Shown: positions 1 through 7,486 of the stretch, piece after piece | Layout of the letters: each line of letters begins with the position of its first letter | Position numbering within the stretch: the stretch's first letter is position 1 | Origin: Candidatus Harrisonbacteria bacterium | GTDB lineage: Bacteria > Patescibacteriota > Minisyncoccia > UBA6257 > 1-14-0-10-44-23 | Reading direction: 5' to 3' | Assembly: GCA_023244975.1 (NCBI GenBank) | Contig: JAHFLG010000016.1 | Location: forward strand, 1-20,946 | DNA: 20,946 nt | Made by a program: the position numbers and the translations under genes | The notes under the pieces: model-generated | What the model was told of the DNA's origin: nothing | Databases searched by the model: none | Seen by the model: only the letters and a program-made list of their open reading frames with translations

Positions 1-581
1 ACAGCCTTACCGCCACCGACAATAACTACCAGCGGCTGCTTTGGATTCTTCATCACGCCCGACAAATTTTTTACTTCTTCTTCAACTAAAAATCCGGCAT
101 ACGACGGCAGCAGAGTCGGCACCACAGTAATGCTCGCCCCGGCGCGGTGACTGACCGCAAACGCGTCGTTAACATAGATATCGGCCAGGCTTGCTAAGTC
201 TTTGCCAAGCTGCGCGTCAGAGGTCTCCTCACCCGGCAGAAAACGGATATTTTCAAGTAAAAATAAACTGCCGGGGGTGGCAGCGGCTACCTGAGCCTTG
301 ATAGCAGGAAAATCGAATTTTGAAATAAATACGGCATTAGGGCTGGCGTTCTTTTTTAAGAACTCTAGCGTCGGCTCCAAGCTAAACTCAGCAACTACCT
401 TGCCCTTGGGTCGGCCGCGATGACTTACGAGTATCGCCTTGCCACCGTTTTCTAAAATATACTTTATTGTCGGCAGAGACCGAAACAACCGCACGGCATC
501 ATCCGCGTTTTCAACATTAAAATCCTCCCGCACCAGCACGGTCTTGCCCTTTAAATCTGTAACCTCCCTAATAAATTTCAT
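1..581 (-). CDS. pgk: Phosphoglycerate kinase, N-terminal part (runs off the left edge)
   Basis: PGK makes ATP in glycolysis by moving the phosphate of 1,3-bisphosphoglycerate to ADP. About 193 residues are present, starting MKFIREVTDLKGKTVLVRED. Family motifs appear in the expected order: the substrate-binding DFNVE strand near residue 20, SHRGRPKG, LLENIRFLPGE, NDAFAVSHRA, and VVIVGGGKA at the edge. This is the N-terminal 3-phosphoglycerate-binding domain; the nucleotide-binding domain lies outside the window. The ATG at 581 is chosen because the PGK N-terminus begins there. No SD is visible; a TATTAT hexamer ends 6 nt before the ATG, which would give a nearly leaderless transcript. The gene lies 226 bp beyond secY, past an inverted-repeat element, so it is probably a separate transcription unit. 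Confidence 0.93.
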   Translation of the reverse strand, partial: MKFIREVTDLKGKTVLVREDFNVENADDAVRLFRSLPTIKYILENGGKAILVSHRGRPKGKVVAEFSLEPTLEFLKKNASPNAVFISKFDFPAIKAQVAAATPGSLFLLENIRFLPGEETSDAQLGKDLASLADIYVNDAFAVSHRAGASITVVPTLLPSYAGFLVEEEVKNLSGVMKNPKQPLVVIVGGGKA

Positions 582-587
582 ACACTA

Positions 588-593
588 ATAATA
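588..593 (-). promoter_or_regulatory. Possible -10 box of pgk (TATTAT)
   Basis: TATTAT is followed by six bases and then the pgk ATG, so transcription would start at or beside the start codon. The expected -35 position (611-616) is only a T run, so the promoter is weak by consensus. The call rests on position and on similar start-proximal promoters at rplC and the TrpR-like gene. Confidence 0.3.
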
Positions 594-687
594 GCAAACT
601 AGCTAAAAACAAAAAAGCGACGAAGGTGCCGTTAGACAACTAGCAAAATCCACGAATAAAAATAACACTGGAGTGCTGACAAACATC

Positions 688-809
688 AAATCCCGCGGAT
701 TTGAGCGCAGTTCTAGGAGCAGACGAGCAGCGAGGGAGGCGTACATTAATTGTACGACGAACGAGAAACGCAGTCTGCGACAACGAAATGCGTCAAAGCC
801 GCGGGATTT
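688..809. repeat. Inverted-repeat element just after secY
   Basis: Perfect 11-bp arms, AAATCCCGCGG at 688-698 and CCGCGGGATTT at 799-809, enclose about 100 bp. The pairing continues inward imperfectly (TTTGA with TCAAA, CGCA with TGCG), and a small hairpin GTACA-ATTAA-TGTAC sits near the middle. The distal arm overlaps the secY stop codon, so the element abuts the gene exactly. There is no T tract, so it is not a classical terminator. It could be a small non-autonomous repeat, a structured 3' end, or both. The plus-strand ORFs across it look like chance. Confidence 0.55.
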
Positions 810-2079
810 ATTCGATGCCTTCGTACTCCCTAATCACGAGTTGCGAATGTATCTGCCGTGCAATTTCGAGCGCCACAGAAACGACAATCAACAGTGCCGT
901 GCCACCGAGAGTAAAACTCTGGACGCCGGTGAAGATCTGCAAGATGTTCGGCAAGATAGCAACGATACCAAGGAAAAGCGCGCCAAAGAGTGTGATGCGT
1001 CCGGTCGTGCTCTTTAAGAACGCCGTAGTCGGCTCGCCTGGACGAATGCCTGGGACAAAACCTCCGGACTGCTGCAGGTTCTTTGAAATTTCCTCTGGGT
1101 TAAAGGTGATAGCAGTGTAGAAGTAGGTAAAGATAAAGACCAAGAAGAAGTATAAAACCGTATAAATAACCTGGTTATTCAAAAATCCGGTGATAGCGGT
1201 CTGCCAAGCAATAGAGGTGCTTTTAGAGAAGATGGAGATGATCTGAGCAAAGAACTGCGGGAAGAGCAAAATAGAAATCGCGAAAATAATAGGGATCACG
1301 CCCGCCTGGTTTACCTTAAGTGGCAGGTAGCTGGTCGCGCCGCCATAGATCTTATTGCCGCGCACACGCTTGGCATAGGTCACCGGCACCTTGCGCTCGC
1401 CTTCTGAAATATAGACAACGCCAGCGATGATTAGGATAGCCAAAAGAATAAAGGCAATATAGGTCGTCAGCAAATCAGGAGTGTAGCTTAGCGCCAAGTT
1501 CTCAATCGAGGTCGGAATACGCGAAATAATACCGGCAAAGATAATAAGTGAAATACCGTTACCAATCTTTTGCTCGCTAATAATTTCACCGATCCACATC
1601 AGGATGATAGAGCCGGCGGTAATCAGCAGAATATTTTGGAACAAATCAAAACCGCCAAGCGATGGCAAGACGCCCTGGTTCTTGAGCAGATTCAAAAATC
1701 CGTAACCCTGCAAGAATGCGAGCGGCACCGTGAGGTAGCGCGAAATGCGGTTAAACTTAGCGCGGCCGGTGGCTCCTTCTTCATAGTAGAGCTGCTTCAT
1801 GCGGCTCGATACCATGGTGAGCAGCTGCATAATAATCGTGCCGGTAATGTACGGGCCGACACCAAGCATCATGATGGAGAGGTTGCTCAGTCCGCCACCG
1901 GAGAAGATGTTCAAAAATCCGAGCAGCTGGTTGTCGGCGAGAAGTCCTTTAAGTCGGATGACATCAATGCCCGGAATCGGAATAGTGGCAAGCAACCGGA
2001 ATGCGATAAGGAGGCCTGCAACGATGAGGATCTTGTTTCGAATCTCCGGAACTTTGAAAACCTGGAGAAACTTAGGCAT
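808..2079 (-). CDS. secY: Preprotein translocase subunit SecY
   Basis: SecY is the pore of the Sec translocon in the cytoplasmic membrane and exports or inserts proteins with SecE and SecA. The 423-aa product has the family's usual length and about ten hydrophobic segments. It begins MPKFLQVFKVPEIRNKI, followed by TM1 with the conserved FRLLATIPIPGID. A conserved cytoplasmic stretch reads EGERKVPVTYAKRV, followed by the SYLPLKVNQAGVIPIIFA region, and later PGIRPGEPT. It is the last gene of the spc-type operon here, 5 bp after rplO. The adk, map and infA genes that often follow are absent; pgk comes next. Confidence 0.97.
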   Translation of the reverse strand: MPKFLQVFKVPEIRNKILIVAGLLIAFRLLATIPIPGIDVIRLKGLLADNQLLGFLNIFSGGGLSNLSIMMLGVGPYITGTIIMQLLTMVSSRMKQLYYEEGATGRAKFNRISRYLTVPLAFLQGYGFLNLLKNQGVLPSLGGFDLFQNILLITAGSIILMWIGEIISEQKIGNGISLIIFAGIISRIPTSIENLALSYTPDLLTTYIAFILLAILIIAGVVYISEGERKVPVTYAKRVRGNKIYGGATSYLPLKVNQAGVIPIIFAISILLFPQFFAQIISIFSKSTSIAWQTAITGFLNNQVIYTVLYFFLVFIFTYFYTAITFNPEEISKNLQQSGGFVPGIRPGEPTTAFLKSTTGRITLFGALFLGIVAILPNILQIFTGVQSFTLGGTALLIVVSVALEIARQIHSQLVIREYEGIE

Positions 2080-2084
2080 GGATG

Positions 2085-2501
2085 TTATTTGACGGTTCCG
2101 CCGGCAGCTTCAATTTTCTTTTTTGCGGACTCTGAAATCTTAATACCTTCGATAGTAACGGCTTTCTTGATCTCTCCGTTAGCCAAAATTTTCACTTTGC
2201 GCACGCCAGCTTCAATCAACTTAGCCTTTTCCAGTGAAATGAAATTGATGGTGCCAATAACCTTTTCCAGATCCGGAAGGTTAATGACGGTTGCGGAATC
2301 AAAAATTGGCTTGTTGGCGTATCCACGCTTTTTCGGAAGGCGCTGGATTAAATCACGGACAGCCGGACGAATACGTCGGCCTGAGCGCGACTTTTGACCC
2401 TTGGTTCCTTTTCCTGAGGTAGTACCGCGCTTACCTCCGCGACCGACGCGGGTGCGCTTTTCTCGTCCTGGTTTGTTTGCTCGTACAGTATGAAGTTGCA
2501 T
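2085..2501 (-). CDS. rplO: Ribosomal protein L15 (uL15)
   Basis: L15 binds 23S rRNA and is needed late in assembly of the large subunit. The 138-aa product starts MQLHTVRANKPGREKRTRVG and continues through the family's glycine-rich basic N-terminal arm (RGGKRGTTSGKGTKGQKSRS). The C-terminal globular part ends AAGGTVK, a typical L15 ending. It starts one base after the rpsE stop. The rpmD gene (L30) that normally sits between rpsE and rplO is missing, as reported for CPR bacteria. Confidence 0.97.
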   Translation of the reverse strand: MQLHTVRANKPGREKRTRVGRGGKRGTTSGKGTKGQKSRSGRRIRPAVRDLIQRLPKKRGYANKPIFDSATVINLPDLEKVIGTINFISLEKAKLIEAGVRKVKILANGEIKKAVTIEGIKISESAKKKIEAAGGTVK

Positions 2502-2502
2502 A

Positions 2503-3177
2503 TTACGCTGTTGCTACGGTTTCCTGTTTAGCCGACTGTTTTTTGTTAGGTCTCGCTGAAAGCGGTTTAAGTTTACGAAGAGCTTCGATGGTCGCCAGCG
2601 CGTTGGTCACCTTGTTTGGAGTCCGACCCAAGCACTTAGCAGTAATATCCTTGATGCCGCAGAGCGCGAGAACAGTTCGCACGGCTCCTCCGGCCACCAA
2701 GCCATTTCCTTCTTTGGCCGGCTTCAGGCGAACCTGAGCGGCTGAGAATTTTGCTTCAACTTCGTGCGGAATAGTTCGCTTGTTCAGAGCCACCGTGATG
2801 ACCTTCTTCATAGCGTCATGTTTGGCTTTAGCCACTGACTGCTGAACGTCGGCTCCTTTGCCCATACCCACACCGACGCGTCCTTTGCCATCGCCGATAA
2901 TCAGTGTCGCGCGGAAGCGAAATCTCTTACCTCCAGCCATAACACGGGTAACACGGCGCATGTCTACTACCTTTTCATTAAATTCAGTCTTTGGCTTCAC
3001 AAACGGTTCACGGCGCGGTCCACGACCGCCACCAAAACCACCGCGACCCTGGCCACCCTGGCGGGCGCCAAAACCACCGCGAGCTGGAGCGCCCGGAGCT
3101 GCTGGCTTATTGGCAGCACCGCTAACTGGCTGGGCTGGCAATGACTGATTCTGTTGTACTGGTTTTTGTTCGTCCAT
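2503..3177 (-). CDS. rpsE: Ribosomal protein S5 (uS5) with an RGG-rich N-terminal extension
   Basis: S5 is a small-subunit protein near the mRNA entry site that supports decoding accuracy. At 224 aa it is longer than the usual 165 or so. The core starts near residue 65 (EFNEKVVDMRRVTRV) and has the S5 double-stranded-RNA fold motifs GGKRFRFRATLIIGDGKGRV and GGAVRTVLALCGIKD. The first 60 residues are low complexity: Q/P/A-rich, then RGGFGARQGGQGRGGFGGG, an RGG-type RNA-binding composition. No internal start near the core with an SD is visible, and the long start lies 3 bp after the rplR stop, so the extension is probably translated. Compact neighbours are rplR upstream and rplO downstream. Confidence 0.96.
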   Translation of the reverse strand: MDEQKPVQQNQSLPAQPVSGAANKPAAPGAPARGGFGARQGGQGRGGFGGGRGPRREPFVKPKTEFNEKVVDMRRVTRVMAGGKRFRFRATLIIGDGKGRVGVGMGKGADVQQSVAKAKHDAMKKVITVALNKRTIPHEVEAKFSAAQVRLKPAKEGNGLVAGGAVRTVLALCGIKDITAKCLGRTPNKVTNALATIEALRKLKPLSARPNKKQSAKQETVATA

Positions 3178-3180
3178 AGT

Positions 3181-3552
3181 TTAGAATTTTAATCCTCCTT
3201 CGCGGGCTCCTTCGGCGACCGCCTTAACCCGGCCATGATACGCATACCTGCCGCGGTCAAAGACTACCGTCGTCACGCCGGCCTTCTTGGCCTTCTCGGC
3301 AACGATTTTTCCAAGTGCATGAGCTTTAGCGATGCGCGCTCCAATTTCTTTCTTCTTGTCTTCACCTTTCACTTCCTTGAGAGATCCTGAGACAAGAGTT
3401 TTTGCGGTAACGTCATCAATAATCTGCACGTACAAGTTAGCATTACTGCGGAATACTGAAAACCGCGGCTTCGGGTTTTCCGAAACTAACGCTGCTCGCA
3501 CGCTGTGTGCTCTTCGAAACCGGGTAAAATTTTTCTGTTTAATTCTGTTCAT
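3181..3552 (-). CDS. rplR: Ribosomal protein L18 (uL18)
   Basis: L18 binds 5S rRNA together with L5 and helps dock it into the central protuberance. The 123-aa length is normal. The N-terminus (MNRIKQKNFTRFRRAHSVRA) is basic as expected, followed by the core PRFSVFRSNANLYVQIIDD and the C-terminal signature VVFDRGRYAYHGRVKAVAEG. It is cotranscribed between rplF (8-bp gap) and rpsE (3-bp gap). No SD is seen. Confidence 0.97.
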   Translation of the reverse strand: MNRIKQKNFTRFRRAHSVRAALVSENPKPRFSVFRSNANLYVQIIDDVTAKTLVSGSLKEVKGEDKKKEIGARIAKAHALGKIVAEKAKKAGVTTVVFDRGRYAYHGRVKAVAEGAREGGLKF

Positions 3553-3560
3553 ATAGTTCG

Positions 3561-4112
3561 TTATGCTCCGGTGGCACCGGCTACTTTCTTACCGGCCTTT
3601 CTGCGAACCTGTTCACCGACGTAGCGGATACCCTTACCCTGGTACGGCTCCGGCTTTTTAAACTTCCGGATCTCGGCTGCGGTCTGTCCTACCATATAGC
3701 GGTCGCTGCCGGAAACGGTCACCACGTTCTTTTCAACTTTGATGGTAATCCCCTCCGGAGTCGGATATTTAATCGGGTGAGTAAAGCCCAAGCTGAGCAC
3801 CAAGGTCTTACCTCCTTCAAGAACGGCCTTGTAACCGATTCCCTGAATGTCGAGCTGCTTAGTAAAGCCAACGGTCACGCCAGCTATTGCATTACGAATA
3901 TGGGCTCCCATGGTTCCCCAGTTGGAACGAATCTGCTTGGTGTCGCCATCCACGGTTACCAAAATGGTCTTGTCTTGGATATCCACCTTCACGTGCCCAA
4001 GTACCGGCACGGTGAGCGTTGCGAGTTTGCCTTTAACAACCACTGCTCCACTGCTCTGGGTGACGGTGACGCCTTCCGGTATAGCTATTGGTTTTGATCC
4101 TGTTTTTGACAT
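3561..4112 (-). CDS. rplF: Ribosomal protein L6 (uL6)
   Basis: L6 sits near the factor-binding site of the large subunit. The 183 aa contain two repeated L6 domains: the first with VKGKLATLTVPV and later QLDIQGIGYKAVLEG, the second with the signature PEPYQGKGIRYVGEQVRRKAG close to the C-terminus. The length is typical. It lies 12 bp after rpsH and has no recognisable SD. Confidence 0.97.
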   Translation of the reverse strand: MSKTGSKPIAIPEGVTVTQSSGAVVVKGKLATLTVPVLGHVKVDIQDKTILVTVDGDTKQIRSNWGTMGAHIRNAIAGVTVGFTKQLDIQGIGYKAVLEGGKTLVLSLGFTHPIKYPTPEGITIKVEKNVVTVSGSDRYMVGQTAAEIRKFKKPEPYQGKGIRYVGEQVRRKAGKKVAGATGA

Positions 4113-4124
4113 AAATATATAGTA

Positions 4125-4505
4125 CTACCAGATTTCGAATAATAGTTGACCGCCGATCTTTTTCTTCTTAGCCTCATCAGCAGTCATGATACCGCTCGGA
4201 GTTGAGATAACTGAAACACCAAAACCCTGTCGGACGCTGCGCAGATTTTTGTAGCCCGCGTAGAGTCGGCGGCTCGGCACGCTGACAAATCGGATGCCGG
4301 TAATCGCTCCCTGATTTTCGGTGTATTTGAGATCAACCTCGATGATACGCTTTGGGGTACGGCCCTTCTTAGTGACTGAGGCTACGAAGCCTTTAGCGGC
4401 CAGGATCTCGGCAATAGCAAAGTCCATGTTTGAAAAGTGCATCTTAACCGACACCTTTTTGGCTCTCTGCGCATTATGAATTTTTGTAAGTAGATCGTGA
4501 TACAT
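4125..4505 (-). CDS. rpsH: Ribosomal protein S8 (uS8)
   Basis: S8 binds the central domain of 16S rRNA early in 30S assembly and, in E. coli, represses spc operon translation. The ATG at 4505 is chosen because S8 proteins begin MYxD...; an in-frame upstream extension to 4550 would overlap rpsN and has no homology. The product is 126 aa, starting MYHDLLTKIHNAQRAKK and ending with the C-terminal signature SVISTPSGIMTADEA and GGQLLFEIW, typical of the family. Confidence 0.96.
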   Translation of the reverse strand: MYHDLLTKIHNAQRAKKVSVKMHFSNMDFAIAEILAAKGFVASVTKKGRTPKRIIEVDLKYTENQGAITGIRFVSVPSRRLYAGYKNLRSVRQGFGVSVISTPSGIMTADEAKKKKIGGQLLFEIW

Positions 4506-4515
4506 ATAGTTCTTG

Positions 4516-4701
4516 TTACCAGGAAGCTTTTTTAACTCCCGGAATCTCACCCCGACTTGCGAGCTCTCTGAAACAGATACGACAGATGCCGAACATCCGC
4601 ATAAACCCGTGCTTGCGGCCGCAGCGGAAACAACGGCGCACGATTCGGCTGCTGAACTTCGGTTTCTTTTTACTTCGGGCTACAACTGATTTTTTTGCCA
4701 T
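4516..4701 (-). CDS. rpsN: Ribosomal protein S14, type Z (zinc form)
   Basis: S14 helps assemble the 30S head. The 61-aa product is the short form with a zinc knuckle: C24-x2-C27 (CFRCGR) and C40-x2-C43 (CRICFRE), followed by the conserved RELASRGEIPGVKKASW ending. It lies 2 bp after rplE and 10 bp before rpsH, the standard spc order. Confidence 0.97.
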   Translation of the reverse strand: MAKKSVVARSKKKPKFSSRIVRRCFRCGRKHGFMRMFGICRICFRELASRGEIPGVKKASW

Positions 4702-4703
4702 AT

Positions 4704-5210
4704 CTATTTTTTACCTTTTTTCTCCTTAGCTTCTTTCTCAAACGGGATGCCGAGCTTAGTATAAAACTCGAGCGCCTGCGCCTTTTTCATCACCTGTTTA
4801 GGCACTAGTGTCATCTCAATACCAAAACTGACTTTGGCCTTTTCAAGGATGATTTCCGGAAATACAATATGCTCGCGCACGCCAAACGTCAAGCTGCCCT
4901 GTTGGTCAATCGAGTTCTTGCTGATACCGCGGAAGTCGCGAATACGAGGCAGAACGATATTGATAACCTTCTCAATGAACTGCTGCATTTTTTTGCGGCG
5001 CAGCGTTATCTTGAGGCCGATGATCATGCCTTCGCGGATTTTAAATCCGGAAATAGAGATACGAGCTTTGCGCTCCTGGCTGGCCTGACCGGTGATAGCG
5101 GCAAGGGCATCCTTGATCTCCGGCAGACCCTTGTCGTTGAAGTCAGCCGTGCCGGTGGCAAGCTTTCCAAAGCTGGTGCTGACTACGATTTTTTCAAGTG
5201 AGTAATTCAT
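4704..5210 (-). CDS. rplE: Ribosomal protein L5 (uL5)
   Basis: L5 binds 5S rRNA and contacts the P-site tRNA. The 168 aa carry the family core: LEKIVVSTSFGK at the N-terminus, KARISISGFKIREGMIIGLKITLR in the middle, then LPRIRDFRGI and FGVREHIVFPEI. It is slightly shorter than the usual ~179 aa because the N-terminal helix is reduced, and it has a lysine-rich C-terminal tail (EKEAKEKKGKK). It begins 1 bp after the rplX stop. Confidence 0.96.
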   Translation of the reverse strand: MNYSLEKIVVSTSFGKLATGTADFNDKGLPEIKDALAAITGQASQERKARISISGFKIREGMIIGLKITLRRKKMQQFIEKVINIVLPRIRDFRGISKNSIDQQGSLTFGVREHIVFPEIILEKAKVSFGIEMTLVPKQVMKKAQALEFYTKLGIPFEKEAKEKKGKK

Positions 5211-5211
5211 G

Positions 5212-5517
5212 TTAGATAGTTACCTGACACTTTTTGCAGTAGCGAACCTTTTTAGCGCCTTCGGTTCGGTGTCCCACTCGGCGTCCGACTTTACAGCTTG
5301 GGCAGAGCAACATCACATTGGAAGCAGCCATCGGTCGGGCAATGGAAACAATCTGCCCCTTCTCGCCCTGCTTGGTCGGCCGCTTGTGCTTTTTAAACAT
5401 GTTAATGCCTTCAACGGTCACGCGGTTGTCTTCCTTTGAAATAACAAGCACCTTGCCGGTCTTGGTTCGGTCTTTACCTGTGGTCACTATAACGTTATCT
5501 CCTTTTTTTAAATTCAT
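5212..5517 (-). CDS. rplX: Ribosomal protein L24 (uL24) with a four-cysteine ribbon
   Basis: L24 starts assembly of the 50S subunit and lies near the exit tunnel. The start at 5517 (MNLKKGDNVIVTTGKDRTKT) fits the KOW motif at residues 3-33; a longer in-frame reading would run back into rplN. The product is 101 aa. The C-terminus has two CxxC pairs, C72/C75 (CPSC) and C94/C97 (CKKC), a zinc-ribbon arrangement found in many bacterial L24 proteins. It lies 4 bp after rplN. Confidence 0.95.
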   Translation of the reverse strand: MNLKKGDNVIVTTGKDRTKTGKVLVISKEDNRVTVEGINMFKKHKRPTKQGEKGQIVSIARPMAASNVMLLCPSCKVGRRVGHRTEGAKKVRYCKKCQVTI

Positions 5518-5521
5518 AGTC

Positions 5522-5890
5522 TTATATAATTTCTTCAGCCAGCGTAAAAATAGTTTCGAACCCTTTGTCTCTGATCTCGCGCGGCACCGGCCCGAAAATG
5601 CGAGTACCCTTCGGCTCCTTTTTTTCATCGATGATAACTACCGCGTTCTCATCAAAGCGAATAACGGTACCGTCAGCTCGGCGGATGGGGTGGCGCTGGC
5701 GGACAACCACACACTTAACCTTATCGTGCTTCTTCAGTGCCTTGCGCGGCTCGGCAGTCTGAACGCTGGCCACTACGATTTCACCGATTTGAGCATAGCG
5801 CTTGCGGCTGCCACCAAGAACCGTAAAAATACGGATGAGTTTGGCGCCACTGTTGTCTGCAACTTTTACGACTGATCTGATTTGTAACAT
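5522..5890 (-). CDS. rplN: Ribosomal protein L14 (uL14)
   Basis: L14 forms an intersubunit bridge of the ribosome. The 122-aa length is standard. It begins MLQIRSVVKVADNSGAKLIR and contains the family signature around NSGAK, the RYAQIGEIVVASVQTA strand, VVVRQRHPIRRADGTVIRF, and the C-terminal GPVPREIRDKGFETIFTLAEE. It lies 7 bp after rpsQ. Confidence 0.98.
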   Translation of the reverse strand: MLQIRSVVKVADNSGAKLIRIFTVLGGSRKRYAQIGEIVVASVQTAEPRKALKKHDKVKCVVVRQRHPIRRADGTVIRFDENAVVIIDEKKEPKGTRIFGPVPREIRDKGFETIFTLAEEII

Positions 5891-5897
5891 ATCTGTA

Positions 5898-6149
5898 TTA
5901 TTCGGCTTTGGCTGCTTTCTTAACCATGCGTACTATCTTCCACCGCTTTTCTTTCGACAGCGGGCGGGTTTCTTCGATGATGACCTGATCTCCGGTTTTG
6001 TACTCGTTGTTTTCATTCTGAGCTTTAAAGCGGCTGGTGACCTTATAGTACTTGAGGTACTTTGGGTGCTTGTGCGAGGTTGTTACGGCAACCACTGCGG
6101 TCTTCATCATTTTGTCTGATACTACTGTTCCTTCTAATGTACGTGCCAT
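5898..6149 (-). CDS. rpsQ: Ribosomal protein S17 (uS17)
   Basis: S17 is a primary 16S rRNA-binding protein. The 83-aa product has the OB-fold motifs LEGTVVSDKMMKTAVVAVTT and KYYKVTSRFKAQNENN, then GDQVIIEETRPLSKEKRWKI, the conserved S17 C-terminal half. It lies 3 bp downstream of rpmC. Confidence 0.97.
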   Translation of the reverse strand: MARTLEGTVVSDKMMKTAVVAVTTSHKHPKYLKYYKVTSRFKAQNENNEYKTGDQVIIEETRPLSKEKRWKIVRMVKKAAKAE

Positions 6150-6152
6150 ATA

Positions 6153-6353
6153 TTAAGAGTTCTTTTTTGCATTAATGAGCGTCATCATCCGGGCGATGTC
6201 AGTTCTAATAGAACGGACTTCGCGGACGTTTTTGACCTTTGAGCCGGCGATATCTTTCTTGGTCTGCCAGAGCTTTTCCTTGGCAACAACAATATCGGCA
6301 TTGAGCTCGGCTACGGTTCTGACTTTCATTTTTTCAAGATCTTTCTTTTTCAT
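6153..6353 (-). CDS. rpmC: Ribosomal protein L29 (uL29)
   Basis: L29 is a small helical protein at the exit-tunnel rim where trigger factor and SRP dock. The 66-aa product is two antiparallel helices: MKKKDLEKMKVRTVAELNAD, then KLWQTKKDIAGSKVKNVREV, and RSIRTDIARMMTLINAKK. The RxIRxDIARxxT pattern is the family signature. It begins 1 bp after rplP. Confidence 0.95.
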   Translation of the reverse strand: MKKKDLEKMKVRTVAELNADIVVAKEKLWQTKKDIAGSKVKNVREVRSIRTDIARMMTLINAKKNS

Positions 6354-6354
6354 A

Positions 6355-6765
6355 TTATTTCATGATAAACCGGGTGCGCACCGGCAGTTTAAATCCGGCG
6401 AGTCGAAGCGCCTCGCGGGCTTTTTCAACGCTGACGCCATCCATTTCAAACAAGACTCGTCCAGGCTTTACCGGAAACACATAGTGATCAACGGATCCCT
6501 TTCCGCCTCCCATGGTTACCTCCGGCGGCCGCATGGTAATAGGCTTATCCGGGAAAATTCGGATCCACACTTTTCCTTCGCGTTTAACGTGATTAGTAAT
6601 AGTGCGGCGAGCAGCTTCAATCTGGCGGGAGTTTACCCACGCCGAACTCTCTGCCTTAAGTCCAAAGGTGCCATAGCTCAGCTTGGTTCCGCGAAGCTCA
6701 ACCTTCCGGTTCTTGCTCCGTCCTTTCTGCCACTTTCGATGTTTTACTTTCTTAGGGGTAAGCAT
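6355..6765 (-). CDS. rplP: Ribosomal protein L16 (uL16)
   Basis: L16 lies at the A-site end of the peptidyl-transferase region. The 136-aa length is normal. It starts MLTPKKVKHRKWQKGRSKNR, with the family's GTKLSYGTFGLKA, the RQIEAARRTITNHVKREGKV signature, PITMRPPEVTMGGGKG, and VLFEMDGVSVEKAREALRLA. It lies 5 bp after rpsC. Confidence 0.97.
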   Translation of the reverse strand: MLTPKKVKHRKWQKGRSKNRKVELRGTKLSYGTFGLKAESSAWVNSRQIEAARRTITNHVKREGKVWIRIFPDKPITMRPPEVTMGGGKGSVDHYVFPVKPGRVLFEMDGVSVEKAREALRLAGFKLPVRTRFIMK

Positions 6766-6770
6766 AATAG

Positions 6771-7481
6771 TTAGCGGCGGTTAGCTCGGGTTGCTTCTTC
6801 CTTTTTAACTTCTTTCGAAAATACCAGACCTTTATAAATCCACACTTTGATACCAATCGCTCCGTAGGTCGTAAAGGCGGTGGCCACTCCGTAATCAATG
6901 TTGGCGCGCAGCGTAGTGAGCGGCAGGGTACCCTTGGACAAAAATTCACTGCGGGCGATTTCATTTCCATCGAGACGTCCGGCGGCTTTGATCTTGATGC
7001 CAAGCACCTCACGATTCTGCATCGCATTTTCAATCGCCTTCTTCATAGTTCGGCGGAACGGCATACGGCGCTCAAGCTCCCAGGCCATCGACTGTCCGAC
7101 ATACTGCGCGGAAATTTCGCTGCGCTTAAGCTCTTCAATGTTGAGTGAAAGCGGAACTTTCGGGCTCTTAATACCGCGAGCACGCATCAGTTCTTGGAGC
7201 GCCTTGGTGATAGCTTTGGTTAAATCTTCAATACCGGCTCCACCGCGGCCAATGATAATACCCGGGCGGGCGGCTTTGATAAACACACGGTAGGCGTTGT
7301 TCGCGTTGCGTTCAATCTCAACGCGGACGATACCGGCCGGTTTAATCTTATCGTTGATAACTTTACGGATTAACACATCCTCCTGAAGCTTGGCTCCAAA
7401 GGTCTTTCCCGCGTACCACCGGGCGTTCCAGTCTCTAGTAACACCGAGGCGGAATGAATCTGGTCTAATCTTCTGTCCCAT
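6771..7481 (-). CDS. rpsC: Ribosomal protein S3 (uS3)
   Basis: S3 lines the mRNA entry channel and has helicase activity with S4 and S5. The 236 aa start MGQKIRPDSFRLGVTRDWNA. A KH domain follows with PGIIIGRGGAGIEDLTKAI carrying the GxxG loop. The C-terminal S3 domain has MPFRRTMKKAIENAM, GIKIKAAGRLDGNEIARSE, and GAIGIKVWIYKG. It lies 5 bp after rplV. Confidence 0.97.
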   Translation of the reverse strand: MGQKIRPDSFRLGVTRDWNARWYAGKTFGAKLQEDVLIRKVINDKIKPAGIVRVEIERNANNAYRVFIKAARPGIIIGRGGAGIEDLTKAITKALQELMRARGIKSPKVPLSLNIEELKRSEISAQYVGQSMAWELERRMPFRRTMKKAIENAMQNREVLGIKIKAAGRLDGNEIARSEFLSKGTLPLTTLRANIDYGVATAFTTYGAIGIKVWIYKGLVFSKEVKKEEATRANRR

Positions 7482-7486
7482 ATATA

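Noticed and set aside
673..1120. Overlapping plus-strand ORFs of 114 and 139 codons
   Set aside because: They run antisense to the secY end and through the inverted-repeat element, have no recognisable motif, and overlap each other in different frames.
1570..2397. 275-codon plus-strand ORF
   Set aside because: Antisense shadow of secY and rplO, both of which are certain.
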